A stretch of 64,000 nucleotides of DNA from the NCBI GenBank assembly GCA_030697205.1, contig JAUYQP010000045.1, forward strand, positions 1-64,000, in the 5' to 3' direction. The notes under the pieces are model-generated. The model searched no databases. It saw only the letters and a program-made list of their open reading frames with translations, and had not been told where the DNA came from. The stretch is from Mycobacteriales bacterium (GTDB taxonomy: Bacteria; Actinomycetota; Actinomycetes; Mycobacteriales; SCTD01). Positions 49,418-58,745 of this stretch are shown here, one piece after another (the first letter of the stretch is position 1; the number at the start of each line of letters is the position of its first letter). Both the position numbers and the translations under genes were made by a program.

Positions 49418-50443
49418 ATGGCGACCCCCCGCGTACCCAGCTCCCGCACGCGCCGCTTGCTCGTCTCCGCAGGTCTTGCCGTGGCCGTCGCGACCGGTGT
49501 GGCGGTCGCCCCGTCGGGCGCCGTCGCCGAGCCGCGCCCCTCGCTCGCCGAGGTGGAGCGCCGCGTCGACGCCCTCAACACCGAGGTCGAGCGGCTGGCC
49601 GAGGACTACAACGAAGCCCGCCTCGTCCTGCAGACCGCGGCCCGGGCCGGTGCCGCCGCGAAGGCGCGCGTCGCCCGCGAGCAGGCCAAGCTCGAGCAGG
49701 CCCGCGCGACCCTGTCTGCAGTGCTCGCCGGTGCCTACCGCTCCGGTGGCACCGACGCGGCGGTCTCGCTCATCGGCACCACCGACCCGCAGGTCTTCCT
49801 CGACCGGGCGTCCAGCCTCGAGGTGCTCGCCCGCAGCCAGGCCGACCAGCTGGCCGACGTCGCCGTCGTGCGCAAGCGACTCGCTGACCTGCAGGCCGCG
49901 GCCGACCGACAGGAGCAGGCGCAGCGCGACATCCAGAGCCGGATCGATGCCCGCAAGAGCGACATCGAGAAGAAGCTGCGCGAGCAGCAGGGCCTGCTCA
50001 GCGGTCTGCGGGCTGACGAGCGCCGGCGCTACGCCGCAGCGCGCGCCAGTCGCGAGCGCGCTGCGGCTCCGCGCGCGACCTACAACGGTCCGGCAAGTGG
50101 TCGCGCGGCGGTCGCCGTGCGCGAGGCCTACGCCCAGCTCGGCAAGCCCTACAAGTGGGGCGCTGCCGGCCCGGACCGCTTCGACTGCTCCGGCCTGACC
50201 ATGTGGGTGTGGGGCAAGGCAGGCGTGTCGCTGCCGCACAACAGCCGCGCGCAGTTCGCCAGCGGCCGCAAGGTGGCGCGCAACGACTGGCAGCCCGGAG
50301 ACCTGCTCTACTTCGGCAGCCCGATCCACCACGTCGCGATCTACGTCGGCGGCGGCAAGATGATCAGCGCCCCGCAGACCGGCGACGTCGTCAAGCTGCG
50401 CGGCGCCCAGCGCAACGACTACGCGGGCGCGACCCGCCCCTGA
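49418..50443 (+). CDS. Secreted NlpC/P60 peptidoglycan endopeptidase (RipA-like)
   Basis: 341 residues. Signal peptide (LLVSAGLAVAVATGVAVAPSGAVA), coiled-coil N-domain at residues 40-215 (VERRVDALNTEVERLAEDYNEARLVL, QRDIQSRIDARKSDIEKKLREQQGLLSGL), and a C-terminal NlpC/P60 domain with catalytic Cys in RFDCSGLTMW, His in IHHVAIYVG and the following polar residue. Cuts stem peptides of peptidoglycan; the coiled coil may autoinhibit it. Ribosome site GGAGAG at 49404. Expression is expected to follow the c-di-AMP riboswitch upstream. Confidence 0.95.
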   Translation: MATPRVPSSRTRRLLVSAGLAVAVATGVAVAPSGAVAEPRPSLAEVERRVDALNTEVERLAEDYNEARLVLQTAARAGAAAKARVAREQAKLEQARATLSAVLAGAYRSGGTDAAVSLIGTTDPQVFLDRASSLEVLARSQADQLADVAVVRKRLADLQAAADRQEQAQRDIQSRIDARKSDIEKKLREQQGLLSGLRADERRRYAAARASRERAAAPRATYNGPASGRAAVAVREAYAQLGKPYKWGAAGPDRFDCSGLTMWVWGKAGVSLPHNSRAQFASGRKVARNDWQPGDLLYFGSPIHHVAIYVGGGKMISAPQTGDVVKLRGAQRNDYAGATRP

Positions 50444-50450
50444 CGGGGTC

Positions 50451-50510
50451 GCGAGATGATCACCATCAGGCTTCGATGGTGATCGACTCGCGTGACACGT
50501 CGGCGTGTCG
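50451..50510. repeat. GATC-type palindrome downstream of NlpC/P60
   Basis: GATCACCATC (50458-50467) is exactly reversed at GATGGTGATC (50475-50484), with GCGAG/CTCGC pairing outside it, and a second small hairpin GACACG-TCGG-CGTGTC follows. Terminator-like for the gene upstream; the next gene is in the same direction. Confidence 0.6.
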
Positions 50511-50673
50511 TCGCGACATGATCAGCCACCCCCTACGCCGGCATCCGTGGGCCGGCCGCCTGCCGACGACGCGCCGGTGAGGCCACGCGGCTTGTGACTG
50601 CAGCGCCCAGCGGCGAGGATGGCGCGCCGCACCGACCCACCGGGGCGGGGCGGTCCGAGGAGAGGGGTGCCGG

Positions 50674-51810
50674 GTGCGGGAGCTGCACGTCGTCGCGCTG
50701 AGCGAGGACGGGCGCTCGGTCGTGCTCGCCACCTCGGCGACGGCCACCAAGGGCGCTTATCGGGTCCGGCTCGACGGGCCGCTGACCGCCGCGGTCCGCG
50801 GCGAGCTGCGCCGACCCGGTGAGCCCACCGCGCCCGAGGTCGACCTCACCCCGAAGGACATCCAGGCCCGGCTGCGGGCCGGCGAGACCCCCGAGCAGAT
50901 CGCCGAGTCGGCCGGGGTCCCGGTCGCCCGCGTCGAGCGCTTCGAGGGCCCGGTCATCTCCGAGCGCCAGCGCGTCATCGAGCAGACCCGCGCCGCCTTC
51001 ATGGTCCGCGGGCGCAAGGGCGCCTCCGCGCTGCCGCTCGGCGACGTCGTCGACCACCAGCTGGCCGAGACCGCCGCGCTCGTCGAGGACAGCGTCGAGT
51101 GGAGCGCGCGCCGCCTCGACGACGCCACCTGGGAGGTCGCGCTGCGCTTCGTCGCCCGCGCGCGTGCCCGCACCGCCCGGTGGACCTACGACCCCGCCAC
51201 CCGCATCGTCACCGGAGTCGACAGCGCCTCCGCGGCGATGGGCCACAGCGACCGCGCGGTGCTGCCCGCGCACAAGCCGGCCGCCGCACCCGCGAAGAAG
51301 GCCCCGGCCACGAAGGGGGCGAAGGGCACCACGAGAGCGGGTACGCCGAAGGCGGCTCCGACGCGGGCGCTCCCGAAGGCCGCGCCGAAGGCTGCCCCGA
51401 AGAAGGCCCCGAAGAAGGTGGCGGCGACGGTGGCCGCCACGAAGGCGACCCCCAAGGCCGCTCCGAAGGCGGCCCCGACGAAGGTGGCCGTGACGAAGGC
51501 GGCCCCGAAGGCGGCTGCGGCGAAGAAGGCTGCGCCGAAGCCGCCGAGGAAGGCTGCGGCCCCAGCACCGGTCGCGCTGCCCAAGGCCCGGGTGCGCCGC
51601 AAGCCGCCCGCCCAGGCCGCCGCGCAGGCCGCACCCCCGCCGGCCGAGCCGCGTCGGGTGCTGCGCATCGTCACCGACGACCCGATCGAGACCACCCCCG
51701 CCGTGGCCCGGCGGGCGGCCGGCGCCCGGGCGAGCGTGCCGGGGTGGGCCGACGTGCTGCTCGGCGCCACACCCAGCACGCAGACCGGTGCGACCAGGGA
51801 CGACGACTGA
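50674..51810 (+). CDS. sepH: Septation protein SepH (DUF3071 family)
   Basis: 378 residues. N-terminal DUF3071 domain with a helix-turn-helix (IQARLRAGETPEQIAESAGVPVARVERFEGPVISERQ) and the WTYDPATRIVTGVDSA end, then a disordered basic region from about 205 with more than ten AAPK/KAAPKA repeats, and a C-terminal block EPRRVLRIVTDDPIE. In Streptomyces SepH stimulates FtsZ assembly at the septum; the HTH is needed for oligomerisation. GTG at 50674 follows GAGGAGAGGGG. Confidence 0.92.
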   Translation: MRELHVVALSEDGRSVVLATSATATKGAYRVRLDGPLTAAVRGELRRPGEPTAPEVDLTPKDIQARLRAGETPEQIAESAGVPVARVERFEGPVISERQRVIEQTRAAFMVRGRKGASALPLGDVVDHQLAETAALVEDSVEWSARRLDDATWEVALRFVARARARTARWTYDPATRIVTGVDSASAAMGHSDRAVLPAHKPAAAPAKKAPATKGAKGTTRAGTPKAAPTRALPKAAPKAAPKKAPKKVAATVAATKATPKAAPKAAPTKVAVTKAAPKAAAAKKAAPKPPRKAAAPAPVALPKARVRRKPPAQAAAQAAPPPAEPRRVLRIVTDDPIETTPAVARRAAGARASVPGWADVLLGATPSTQTGATRDDD

Positions 51811-51839
51811 GCCGCGCGGCCGGGGGGCACGGGACGCGG

Positions 51840-52541
51840 GTGCGACGGGCGGTTGTCGGCGTACTCCTGGTCCTCACGCTGGCCGGGTGCGGCGGCGCCG
51901 AGGAGCCGGTGGTCGACCCGGGCATCGCCCAGCTCGGCGCGGCCATCACCGCGGTCAGCGCAGCGCGCGGGGAGGTCCTCGACGCGACCCAGGCGATCGC
52001 CGACGGCGCGACCGCCCTCGACGACGTCGACGAGGCTGCGGCGGCGGGGGAGCCGGCCGCGACGAAGGCCGCCCGCGAGCGCGCAGCGAAGGCCACTCCC
52101 GCCACGACGAAGGCGCTCGCCTCGCTGCCGGCCCGTCTGCAGGCCTACCGCGACGCGCTCGTCGCGCTCGAGACCGGCGCGACGACGGCGCAGTCGCTCG
52201 ACCAGGCGCAGCGCGGCCTGCTCGCGGCCGTCGGCACCACCGGAGCCGCCGAGGTCGCGGCCGTCGACGCGCTGCGGAAGACCGGCAACGGCGCGTGGGC
52301 GACCTACTCCCGCCTCGACCGGATCTCGGCGACCTGGCTCGAGCGCTCGACCGCCGGGTGGTACCGCACCAAGGCGGAGGGGCGACAGGCCTACGCCGTC
52401 CTCGTCGGCGACCTGCGGCAGGCGCTCGACAAGGCCCGGCCCGCGCTGCAGCGCGCCGACACCGCGACCCGGGCAGCGGCCCGTCGGGTGTCGACGGCGC
52501 TGAAGGAGGCCGACGCGGCGCTCGAGCCGCTGCGGCCCTGA
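51840..52541 (+). CDS. Lipoprotein, helical, unknown function
   Basis: 233 residues. Lipobox LAGC at about residue 17, then an all-helical Ala-rich domain (GIAQLGAAITAVSAARGEVLDATQAIADGATALDDV, RLQAYRDALVALETGATTAQSLDQAQRGLLA, ARRVSTALKEADAALEPL). GTG at 51840 follows the sepH stop by 29 bases. No family recognised. Confidence 0.8.
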   Translation: MRRAVVGVLLVLTLAGCGGAEEPVVDPGIAQLGAAITAVSAARGEVLDATQAIADGATALDDVDEAAAAGEPAATKAARERAAKATPATTKALASLPARLQAYRDALVALETGATTAQSLDQAQRGLLAAVGTTGAAEVAAVDALRKTGNGAWATYSRLDRISATWLERSTAGWYRTKAEGRQAYAVLVGDLRQALDKARPALQRADTATRAAARRVSTALKEADAALEPLRP

Positions 52542-52572
52542 GCTCCCGCTGCGCGATCTGCCCGGCTCGCCC

Positions 52573-52578
52573 TACGAT
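52573..52578 (+). promoter_or_regulatory. -10-like box, leaderless start
   Basis: TACGAT, 6 bases before the GTG at 52585; the GTG one codon earlier would be only 3 bases away. Confidence 0.45.
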
Positions 52579-52584
52579 CAGGTG

Positions 52585-53925
52585 GTGACGGAGCCGCGGA
52601 GGTCGTGGCGACTGCGCGCCCTCGCCGTTCTCGCGGCGCTGGAGCTGACCGCGGGCGTCACCGGGGCCGTGGTCCTGCACGAGGACGCCGCCCTGCCGGG
52701 GCTGGCGTCGGACCGGGCCCGCAGCGTCCCCGACGACGACCCCGAGGCGGTGCGCACCGCGGCCGTCGAGCGGCTGCTCGGCGACCGCGCGCAGGCGATC
52801 CGTCGTCGCGACCGCGCCGCCTTCGTCGCGACGCTGGACCCGGACCCGTCCGCTGCGCCGTTCCGTAAGCGGCAGGCGAAGGTCTTCGACGCCCTCGCCG
52901 ACGTCCCGATCGGGTCGTGGAGCTACGCCCTCGACCCGACCCGCGAGCGCGTCCCCGACGCGCGCGTCGACGCGCTGCGCGGCCCGGGCTGGTGGGCGCC
53001 CGACGTCGTGCTGCGCTACCAGCTCAAGGGCTACGACCCGTCGCCCACCAGGGCCGAGCAGTACTTCACCTTCGTGCAGCGCGCCGGCCGCTGGCTGGTC
53101 GCGTCCGACGACGACTTCAAGGCCGTCGGGCAGGCCAGCACGCCGGGGATCTGGGACGGCGGGGACGTCGTCGTGGTCCGCGGCGCGCGCTGCCTCGTGC
53201 TCGGCCATCCGGCCTCGGCCCGCACCCTGCGCCAGGTCGCCGACGCCGTCGACGCGGCGGTCCCGCGGGTCACCGCGGTCTTCGGCTCCGACTGGACCCG
53301 CAAGGTCGTGGTGCTCGTCCCGGACAGCTCGGCCGAGCTCGCCGAGCTGCTCGACAGCCGCAGCGACTTCAGCCAGATCGCCGCTGTCGCGACCGCGGAG
53401 CTCGAGAGCAGCGCGGACTACAAGCCGATCGGCGACCGGGTCATCGTCAACCCGCCGAACTTCACCAAGCTCGGCAGCCTCGGGCGCCGGGTCGTGCTCA
53501 CCCACGAGGTCGCGCACGTCGCCACCCGCAAGGCGAGCGGGCCGCTGATGCCGACCTGGCTCGTCGAGGGCTTCGCCGACTACGTCGGCTACCAGGGCGT
53601 CGACCTGCCGCTGTCGGTGTCCGCGCGCGAGCTGCGCGCGGCGGTGCGAGCCGGTCGGGTGCCCAAGGCGCTGCCGACCGACCGCGACTTCGACGCGACC
53701 AACAAGGAGCTGTCGGAGGTCTACGAACAGGCCTGGCTCGCTGTGCTGCGGCTCGCCGAGGTCCACGGCCGCGCGAAGCTGCTCGCCTTCTACCGCGACG
53801 TCGGGGCGGCCCGCGAAGGTGACCGCGACGCGATCGTCGAGGCGGCGTTCCGCAAGGCCTTCGGGCGCAGCACCGCCGACTTCGTCGAGGACTGGACGGC
53901 CACCCTGCGGCTGCGGCTGCGATGA
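52585..53925 (+). CDS. Membrane-anchored gluzincin-type (M1-like) metallopeptidase
   Basis: 446 residues. N-terminal anchor (LRALAVLAALELTAGVTGAVVL), a stalk/NTF2-like domain to about residue 190, then a peptidase domain with HEVAHVATR (zinc His, Glu, His) and, 19 residues on, LVEGFADYVGY supplying the third ligand Glu. The catalytic acid Tyr lies further on in VYEQAWLAVLRLAE. Probably acts outside the membrane. Overlaps the M48 peptidase gene by 4 bases. Confidence 0.88.
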   Translation: MTEPRRSWRLRALAVLAALELTAGVTGAVVLHEDAALPGLASDRARSVPDDDPEAVRTAAVERLLGDRAQAIRRRDRAAFVATLDPDPSAAPFRKRQAKVFDALADVPIGSWSYALDPTRERVPDARVDALRGPGWWAPDVVLRYQLKGYDPSPTRAEQYFTFVQRAGRWLVASDDDFKAVGQASTPGIWDGGDVVVVRGARCLVLGHPASARTLRQVADAVDAAVPRVTAVFGSDWTRKVVVLVPDSSAELAELLDSRSDFSQIAAVATAELESSADYKPIGDRVIVNPPNFTKLGSLGRRVVLTHEVAHVATRKASGPLMPTWLVEGFADYVGYQGVDLPLSVSARELRAAVRAGRVPKALPTDRDFDATNKELSEVYEQAWLAVLRLAEVHGRAKLLAFYRDVGAAREGDRDAIVEAAFRKAFGRSTADFVEDWTATLRLRLR

Positions 53926-55172
53926 GCCGCCGGGCCACCGCCCTCGTCCTCGCCGGGCTGCTCGCCGCTCTCGGGGTGGCACTCGCCCTCACCGTGCCGT
54001 GGACGGTGCTGCCCGGCGCCGACCCGGTCGTCGACGTGGGGCGCGACTTCACCACCGGGCAGGTCGCGCGCGAGGTGGCGTTCCACGACGCGGTGCGGCC
54101 CCCGGCGTACGCCTCCCTGGTGCTCGGGCTGGTCGTGTCGGCGGTGCTGGGGCTGACGCCGCTGGGAGGGCGGCTGGTGCGGGCGGTCGCGCGGCCGCTC
54201 GGCGGCGGGTGGGTGTGGCAGGTGCTGCTCGGGACCCTCGCGCTCGGGGTCGTCGGGCGGCTCGTGACGCTGCCGCTCGACGCGCGCAGCGAGGTCGTGC
54301 TGCGGCGCTACGACCTGTCGACGCAGACCTGGGGGAGCTGGGCGGTCGACGTCGCGAAGGGCATCGGTGTCGGCGCCGGCTTGACGGCGCTGGTGCTGCT
54401 CGCCGCCGTCGGGGCGGCCCGTCGGCTCCCGCGCATCTGGCACCTCGTCGCGGCGCCGCTCGTCGCGCTGCTCGTCGTCGGGGGGTCCTTCGCCTACCCG
54501 GTCGTCGTCGAGCCGGTCTTCAACCGCTTCGAGCCGCTGGCCGTCGGTCAGCTGCGCGAGGACCTGCTGGCGCTGGCCGACCGCGACGGCGTCCCTGTCG
54601 AGGACGTGCTCGTAGCGGACGCCTCACGTCGTACGACGGCTCTGAACGCCTATGTCTCCGGCTTCGGCGGGACGCGCCGGATCGTCGTCTACGACACGCT
54701 CCTGCGCGAGGCCACGCCTGCCGAGGTGCGGCTCGTCGTCGCCCACGAGCTCGGGCACGCCAAGGAGCGCGACGTGCTCGTCGGCACCCTGCTCGGCGCG
54801 CTGGGTGCCGCTGCAGCGGTCGTCGTCCTGGCGCTGCTGCTGTCGTGGGGGCCGCTGCTGCGGAGGTCAGGTGCCGATGGTCCGGGGGACCCGCGGGTCA
54901 TCGCGCTGGTGCTGCTGCTCGCCGGGGTCGGGACGCTGCTGCTCGGGCCGGTGACCAACGTCGTGTCGCGCAAGGTCGAGGCCCGCGCCGACGTCCACGC
55001 GCTCGGGCTGACCTGCGACGCCGCGACCTTCGTCGACAGCCAGCGCCGCCTCGCGACGACCAACCTCTCCGACCTCGACCCGAACCCGCTGGCCTTCGCG
55101 CTGTTCGCCACCCACCCTTCGTCACCGCAGCGGATCGCCCTGGCCCGCGAGCACGAGCGGCTGCGCTGCTGA
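53922..55172 (+). CDS. M48-family membrane metalloprotease (Ste24/CAAX protease-like)
   Basis: 416 residues. Several membrane helices; catalytic HELGH in VVAHELGHAKERDV, third zinc ligand Glu in KVEARADVHALG, and the C-terminal FATHPSSPQRIALA typical of M48A. Overlap ATGA with the upstream peptidase and TGATG with pimB. Substrates unknown; Ste24-like enzymes handle membrane or misfolded proteins. Confidence 0.92.
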   Translation: MSRRATALVLAGLLAALGVALALTVPWTVLPGADPVVDVGRDFTTGQVAREVAFHDAVRPPAYASLVLGLVVSAVLGLTPLGGRLVRAVARPLGGGWVWQVLLGTLALGVVGRLVTLPLDARSEVVLRRYDLSTQTWGSWAVDVAKGIGVGAGLTALVLLAAVGAARRLPRIWHLVAAPLVALLVVGGSFAYPVVVEPVFNRFEPLAVGQLREDLLALADRDGVPVEDVLVADASRRTTALNAYVSGFGGTRRIVVYDTLLREATPAEVRLVVAHELGHAKERDVLVGTLLGALGAAAAVVVLALLLSWGPLLRRSGADGPGDPRVIALVLLLAGVGTLLLGPVTNVVSRKVEARADVHALGLTCDAATFVDSQRRLATTNLSDLDPNPLAFALFATHPSSPQRIALAREHERLRC

Positions 55173-56278
55173 TGCGCACCCTCGTCGTCACCAACGACTT
55201 CCCGCCGCGACCCGGCGGCATTCAGGCCTTCGTGCACTCCCTCGCGACGCGCCAGCCCGACGGCGAGCTCGTCGTCTACGCGCCGGCCTGGAAGGGGGCC
55301 GAGGCCTTCGACGCGGCCCAGCCCTTCCCCGTCGTCCGGCACCCGACGTCGCTGATGCTGCCGGTCCCCGAGGTGCTGCGTCGGGCGCGGGCCGTCGCGT
55401 CGGCGGAGGGCTGCGACCGCGTGTGGTTCGGGGCCGCCGCGCCGCTCGGCCTGCTCGCCCGCCCGCTCGGGCTCTCTCGCGCGGTCGCCTCGACGCACGG
55501 CCACGAGGTCGGCTGGGCTGCGCTGCCCGGCGCCCGCCAGCTGCTGCGTCGCATCGGCCGCGACGTCGACGTCGTCACCTACCTCGGCGACTACACCCGG
55601 TCGCGGCTCGAGCCGGCTTTCCGGACCACGATGGCGCAGCTGCCGTCGGGGGTCGACACCACGGCCTTCCGCCCCGGCGCGGGAGGTTCAGACGTACGAC
55701 GAAAGCTCGGGCTGGGCGACCGCCCTGTCGTCGTGTGCGTCTCCCGTCTGGTCCCGCGCAAGGGCCAGGACGTGCTCGTCAAGGCGCTGCCGCTCATCCG
55801 GCGGCAGGTCCCCGACGCCGCGCTGCTGCTCGTCGGCGGCGGGCCGGACCACCCGCGCATTCAGCGGCTCGCGGCCGAGCACGGCGTCGCCGACGACGTC
55901 GTCCTCACCGGCTCGGTGCCGTGGGAGGAGCTGCCCGCCCACTACGACGCGGGTGACGTCTTCGCGATGCCGTGCCGCACCCGGCGCGCCGGGCTCGAGG
56001 TCGAGGGGCTCGGGATCGTCTTCCTCGAGGCCTCTGCGACGGGGCTGCCCGTGGTCGCCGGCCGGTCGGGCGGGTCGCCCGACGCGGTGCTCGACGGGGT
56101 GACAGGGCACGTGGTCGACGGGACGTCGGTGGCCGCTGTCGCCGCTGCCGTGGGCGGGCTGCTCGCGGATCCTGTCGCTGCACGGGCGATGGGCGCTGCG
56201 GGGCGCGAGTGGGTCGAGCGGGAGTGGCGTTGGGACGTCCTCGCCGCCCGGTTACGCGGCCTGCTCGCCGGTCCGTAG
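55172..56278 (+). CDS. pimB: GDP-mannose-dependent phosphatidylinositol mannoside mannosyltransferase, GT4 (PimB-type)
   Basis: 368 residues, GT-B fold. TNDFPPRPGGIQAFVHSLA at the N-terminus, then VVCVSRLVPRKGQDVLVKALPLI and the GT4 donor site EVEGLGIVFLEASATGLPVVAG with the ExxxxxxxE pattern. Sequence and neighbourhood (NlpC/P60, DEDDh nuclease, trpD) match mycobacterial PimB (Rv2188c), which adds the second mannose to PIM1. Substrate assignment rests on family likeness. Confidence 0.88.
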   Translation: MRTLVVTNDFPPRPGGIQAFVHSLATRQPDGELVVYAPAWKGAEAFDAAQPFPVVRHPTSLMLPVPEVLRRARAVASAEGCDRVWFGAAAPLGLLARPLGLSRAVASTHGHEVGWAALPGARQLLRRIGRDVDVVTYLGDYTRSRLEPAFRTTMAQLPSGVDTTAFRPGAGGSDVRRKLGLGDRPVVVCVSRLVPRKGQDVLVKALPLIRRQVPDAALLLVGGGPDHPRIQRLAAEHGVADDVVLTGSVPWEELPAHYDAGDVFAMPCRTRRAGLEVEGLGIVFLEASATGLPVVAGRSGGSPDAVLDGVTGHVVDGTSVAAVAAAVGGLLADPVAARAMGAAGREWVEREWRWDVLAARLRGLLAGP

Positions 56279-56344
56279 GGGACCCGCGACCTGCGCGGGT
56301 GACCCCCACGCGCTCCTCCGCGGACGTGCCGCACACCCTCCGGG

Positions 56345-56393
56345 GATGTGGCGATCATGCGCGCTCGGGCTTGTGGGAGTGATCGCCACATCC
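56345..56393. repeat. 49-bp GATC palindrome, intergenic copy 2
   Basis: Opens GATGTGGCGATCATGCGCGC and closes GGAGTGATCGCCACATCC. Lies between convergent pimB and the ABC permease. Same element as 15892-15940 and the three coding copies at 42080-42334; its right half recurs alone at 28853-28868. Confidence 0.8.
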
Positions 56394-56413
56394 GCGCGCG
56401 CTGCGGCCCCGAC

Positions 56414-57937
56414 TCAGCCGGCGGAGACCCGCGTGGTGATGCGGCCGCGGACGTGCGGGTCGGCGTAGCGCTCGAGGGTGTGCCGGAGCGACAGGACGCA
56501 CAGGACCATCAGCGGGACGGCGAGCGCCGGAGCGAGCCACGCGACGTCGGTGCTGGCAGCGCTGCCGAGCAGGATCCCGACCAGCGCGGTCGGGAAGGCG
56601 AGCTTGACGCTCGCGAGCACCATGGCGCCGGGCGGTGCCACGGCATCGCGCACGCCGTTGAGGTCGGCGCGGTGCGGGTGCAGCACCGACATCCGGATGC
56701 CGGTGGCGACAACCAGCAGCGTGCAGAGCAGGCCGCTGCTGATAATGGCCGTGACCTCGGCAGCGGTGGGCGCCCCAGGGCTGCGCAGCGACCCTGCCAC
56801 CGCGGCGACGACGACCGCAGCGAGCACGGTCTCGGCCAGGACGATGAGCTTGGAGCGGGCGACGAGCAGCGGGTCGTGGGGGAGCGAGGCGAGCCAGACC
56901 GCCCCGGAGGCGTCGAGGCAGAAGGCGTTGACGCCGAAGAGCAGGCCCGCTCCCGCGGCGACCAGGCCGGGGAGGACGACGAGCGACTCCCACGGCACAG
57001 CCGCGCCGGCGGCGATGAGGCCCGGCAGGACGGCGAGGACGAGGCCCCCTCGGCGCAGCGCTGGGGCGCGCCAGACGCTGGCGCGGTCCATCGCGATGAG
57101 CTCGCGCAGCGGGCTGCGGACCGCCGTGCGGCGACGGACGGCCGACCCGACATGGGTCGCGCCCGCGTCGCCGGGCCGGCCGAGTGCCCAGCCGCACAGC
57201 GCCGATCCGCTGACCAGCCCGAGCACGGTGAGCCCGATCAGGCCGGCCGTCGTCAGGCCCCAGCGGCCGAGGCTGCCGTCGCTCGCGACGATGCCGTCGA
57301 CGACGACGCGCGTCGGGCTCGCGTCGAGCAGGTCGTCGCCCTGCCCGAGGCGGACGAGCAGCACAGCCGTAGCGAGCGTCGCGATCGAGATCACGCCGAC
57401 GGCGCGGCGGCCGGAGCGGGTCTGGCGCAGCCCGGCGACGGCCCACGCAAGCGCCTGGCCGCAGACGGTGAGGGCGAGGACGAAGGAGAAGGTCGTCATC
57501 CCGCCCAGCAGCGGCCGGCCTCCCTGGGTGAGGAAGGTCGACTCGGCGGCCAGCACCAGCAGCTGCACGATCCAGACCAGGTTGACCGGTGCGAGCGCGA
57601 GCCCGCCGAGGAAGTGGGTCCGCGGACGGACGGGATAGGCGACGAGCTGGTCCGGAGGCACGATCTCGGCGCCGCCACCTGCGGTCAGCGGAGCGATGAG
57701 GGCGAGCACGCCGAAGCCGAGGAAGGCTGTCGGCGCGAGCTCCTTCGCGGTCTCGAGCGCGGCAGGCTCGATCGAGCCCGCGCTGCTGATGATGACCGAC
57801 AGCAGCCAGAGCGCGGCGATGCCGCCGAGGCAGATCGCGAGCTTGGCGCCCGGCGCCCGCATCATCGTCCAGCGCAGCGCCAGGAGGGCGCGCAGCTGCG
57901 CGGCCGGGCTCGCGACGCGTACGACGGAAGCGGTCAT
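56414..57937 (-). CDS. ABC-2-like transporter permease
   Basis: 507 residues with about twelve hydrophobic helices (for example AKLAICLGGIAALWLLSVIIS, TAFLGFGVLALIAPLTAGGG, LVVLPGLVAAGAGLLFGVNAF, LLCTLLVVATGIRMSVL). No ATPase motifs. Overlaps the ATPase gene by 4 bases (ATGA), forming a two-component exporter. Substrate unknown. Confidence 0.87.
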   Translation of the reverse strand: MTASVVRVASPAAQLRALLALRWTMMRAPGAKLAICLGGIAALWLLSVIISSAGSIEPAALETAKELAPTAFLGFGVLALIAPLTAGGGAEIVPPDQLVAYPVRPRTHFLGGLALAPVNLVWIVQLLVLAAESTFLTQGGRPLLGGMTTFSFVLALTVCGQALAWAVAGLRQTRSGRRAVGVISIATLATAVLLVRLGQGDDLLDASPTRVVVDGIVASDGSLGRWGLTTAGLIGLTVLGLVSGSALCGWALGRPGDAGATHVGSAVRRRTAVRSPLRELIAMDRASVWRAPALRRGGLVLAVLPGLIAAGAAVPWESLVVLPGLVAAGAGLLFGVNAFCLDASGAVWLASLPHDPLLVARSKLIVLAETVLAAVVVAAVAGSLRSPGAPTAAEVTAIISSGLLCTLLVVATGIRMSVLHPHRADLNGVRDAVAPPGAMVLASVKLAFPTALVGILLGSAASTDVAWLAPALAVPLMVLCVLSLRHTLERYADPHVRGRITTRVSAG

Positions 57938-58641
57938 GCGATGAGCGAGCGGTAGCGGACCCGTCCCTCGTCGCCGGCGAGCTCCTCGGCCCGGGCGGCG
58001 CCGACGACGCGGCCGCCCTTGAGGACGACGGCCTCCTCGCACGCCTCGATGGCCAGGGGGAGCAGGTGGGTGCTGACGAGGACCGCGGCGCCGCTCGCGC
58101 GGGCAGCAGCGATCGCTTCCATGGTGGCCTCGACGCCGAGCGGGTCGACCCCGTCGAAGGGCTCGTCGAGCAGCAGCAGGCGGGGTTCATGGAAGGTCGC
58201 GAGCAGGACCGAGAGGCGCCGTCCCATGCCGTGGCTGAAGCCGGCGGTGACGCGGTCGGTCGCCGCGGCCAGGTCGAAGCGCTCGAGCAGCTCGTGGGCC
58301 CGCTGCTGCCAGCCGTCGGGCATCGCGCGCAGCCGGGCCGCGAGCTGGAGGTGCTCCCACGGGGTCGCCCGTGGCACGAGTCCGCCGACGTCGGGGCAGT
58401 AGCCGACCAGGGAGCGCACCCCAGCGGGGTCGTGGCCGGCGTCGACGCCCTGCACGGTCACCCGACCGCCGCTGGGCGGCAGCACGCCCGCGAGCACGCG
58501 CATCGTGGTGGACTTCCCGGCGCCGTTGCGGCCGACCAGCGCCACCGAGGCGCCGGCGGCGACAGACAGGTCGAACCCGTCGACGGCGCGGACCTCCGCG
58601 AAGTCGACGACGAGTCCCTGGGCCAGGAGGACGGGTTCCAC
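57934..58641 (-). CDS. ABC transporter ATPase
   Basis: 235 residues. Walker A GRNGAGKST, a Q-loop replaced by the region SLVGYCPDVGG, the ABC signature in degenerate form FSHGMGRRLSVLLA, Walker B LLLLDEPFDGVDP and switch His in LVSTHLLPLA. The GTG at 58641 has AAGGAGAG directly upstream, so it is preferred to the frame start at 58680. Exports an unknown substrate with the coupled permease. Confidence 0.93.
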   Translation of the reverse strand: MEPVLLAQGLVVDFAEVRAVDGFDLSVAAGASVALVGRNGAGKSTTMRVLAGVLPPSGGRVTVQGVDAGHDPAGVRSLVGYCPDVGGLVPRATPWEHLQLAARLRAMPDGWQQRAHELLERFDLAAATDRVTAGFSHGMGRRLSVLLATFHEPRLLLLDEPFDGVDPLGVEATMEAIAAARASGAAVLVSTHLLPLAIEACEEAVVLKGGRVVGAARAEELAGDEGRVRYRSLIA

Positions 58642-58745
58642 ATCTCTCCTTCGGCTGCCGAGCCCTAGCGGTGTAGTCACCAGGTCGGGTCAAGTCTGGC
58701 CGAAAGGATGATGGCCGTCACCCCGAGGACGGTCACTCTGACGGC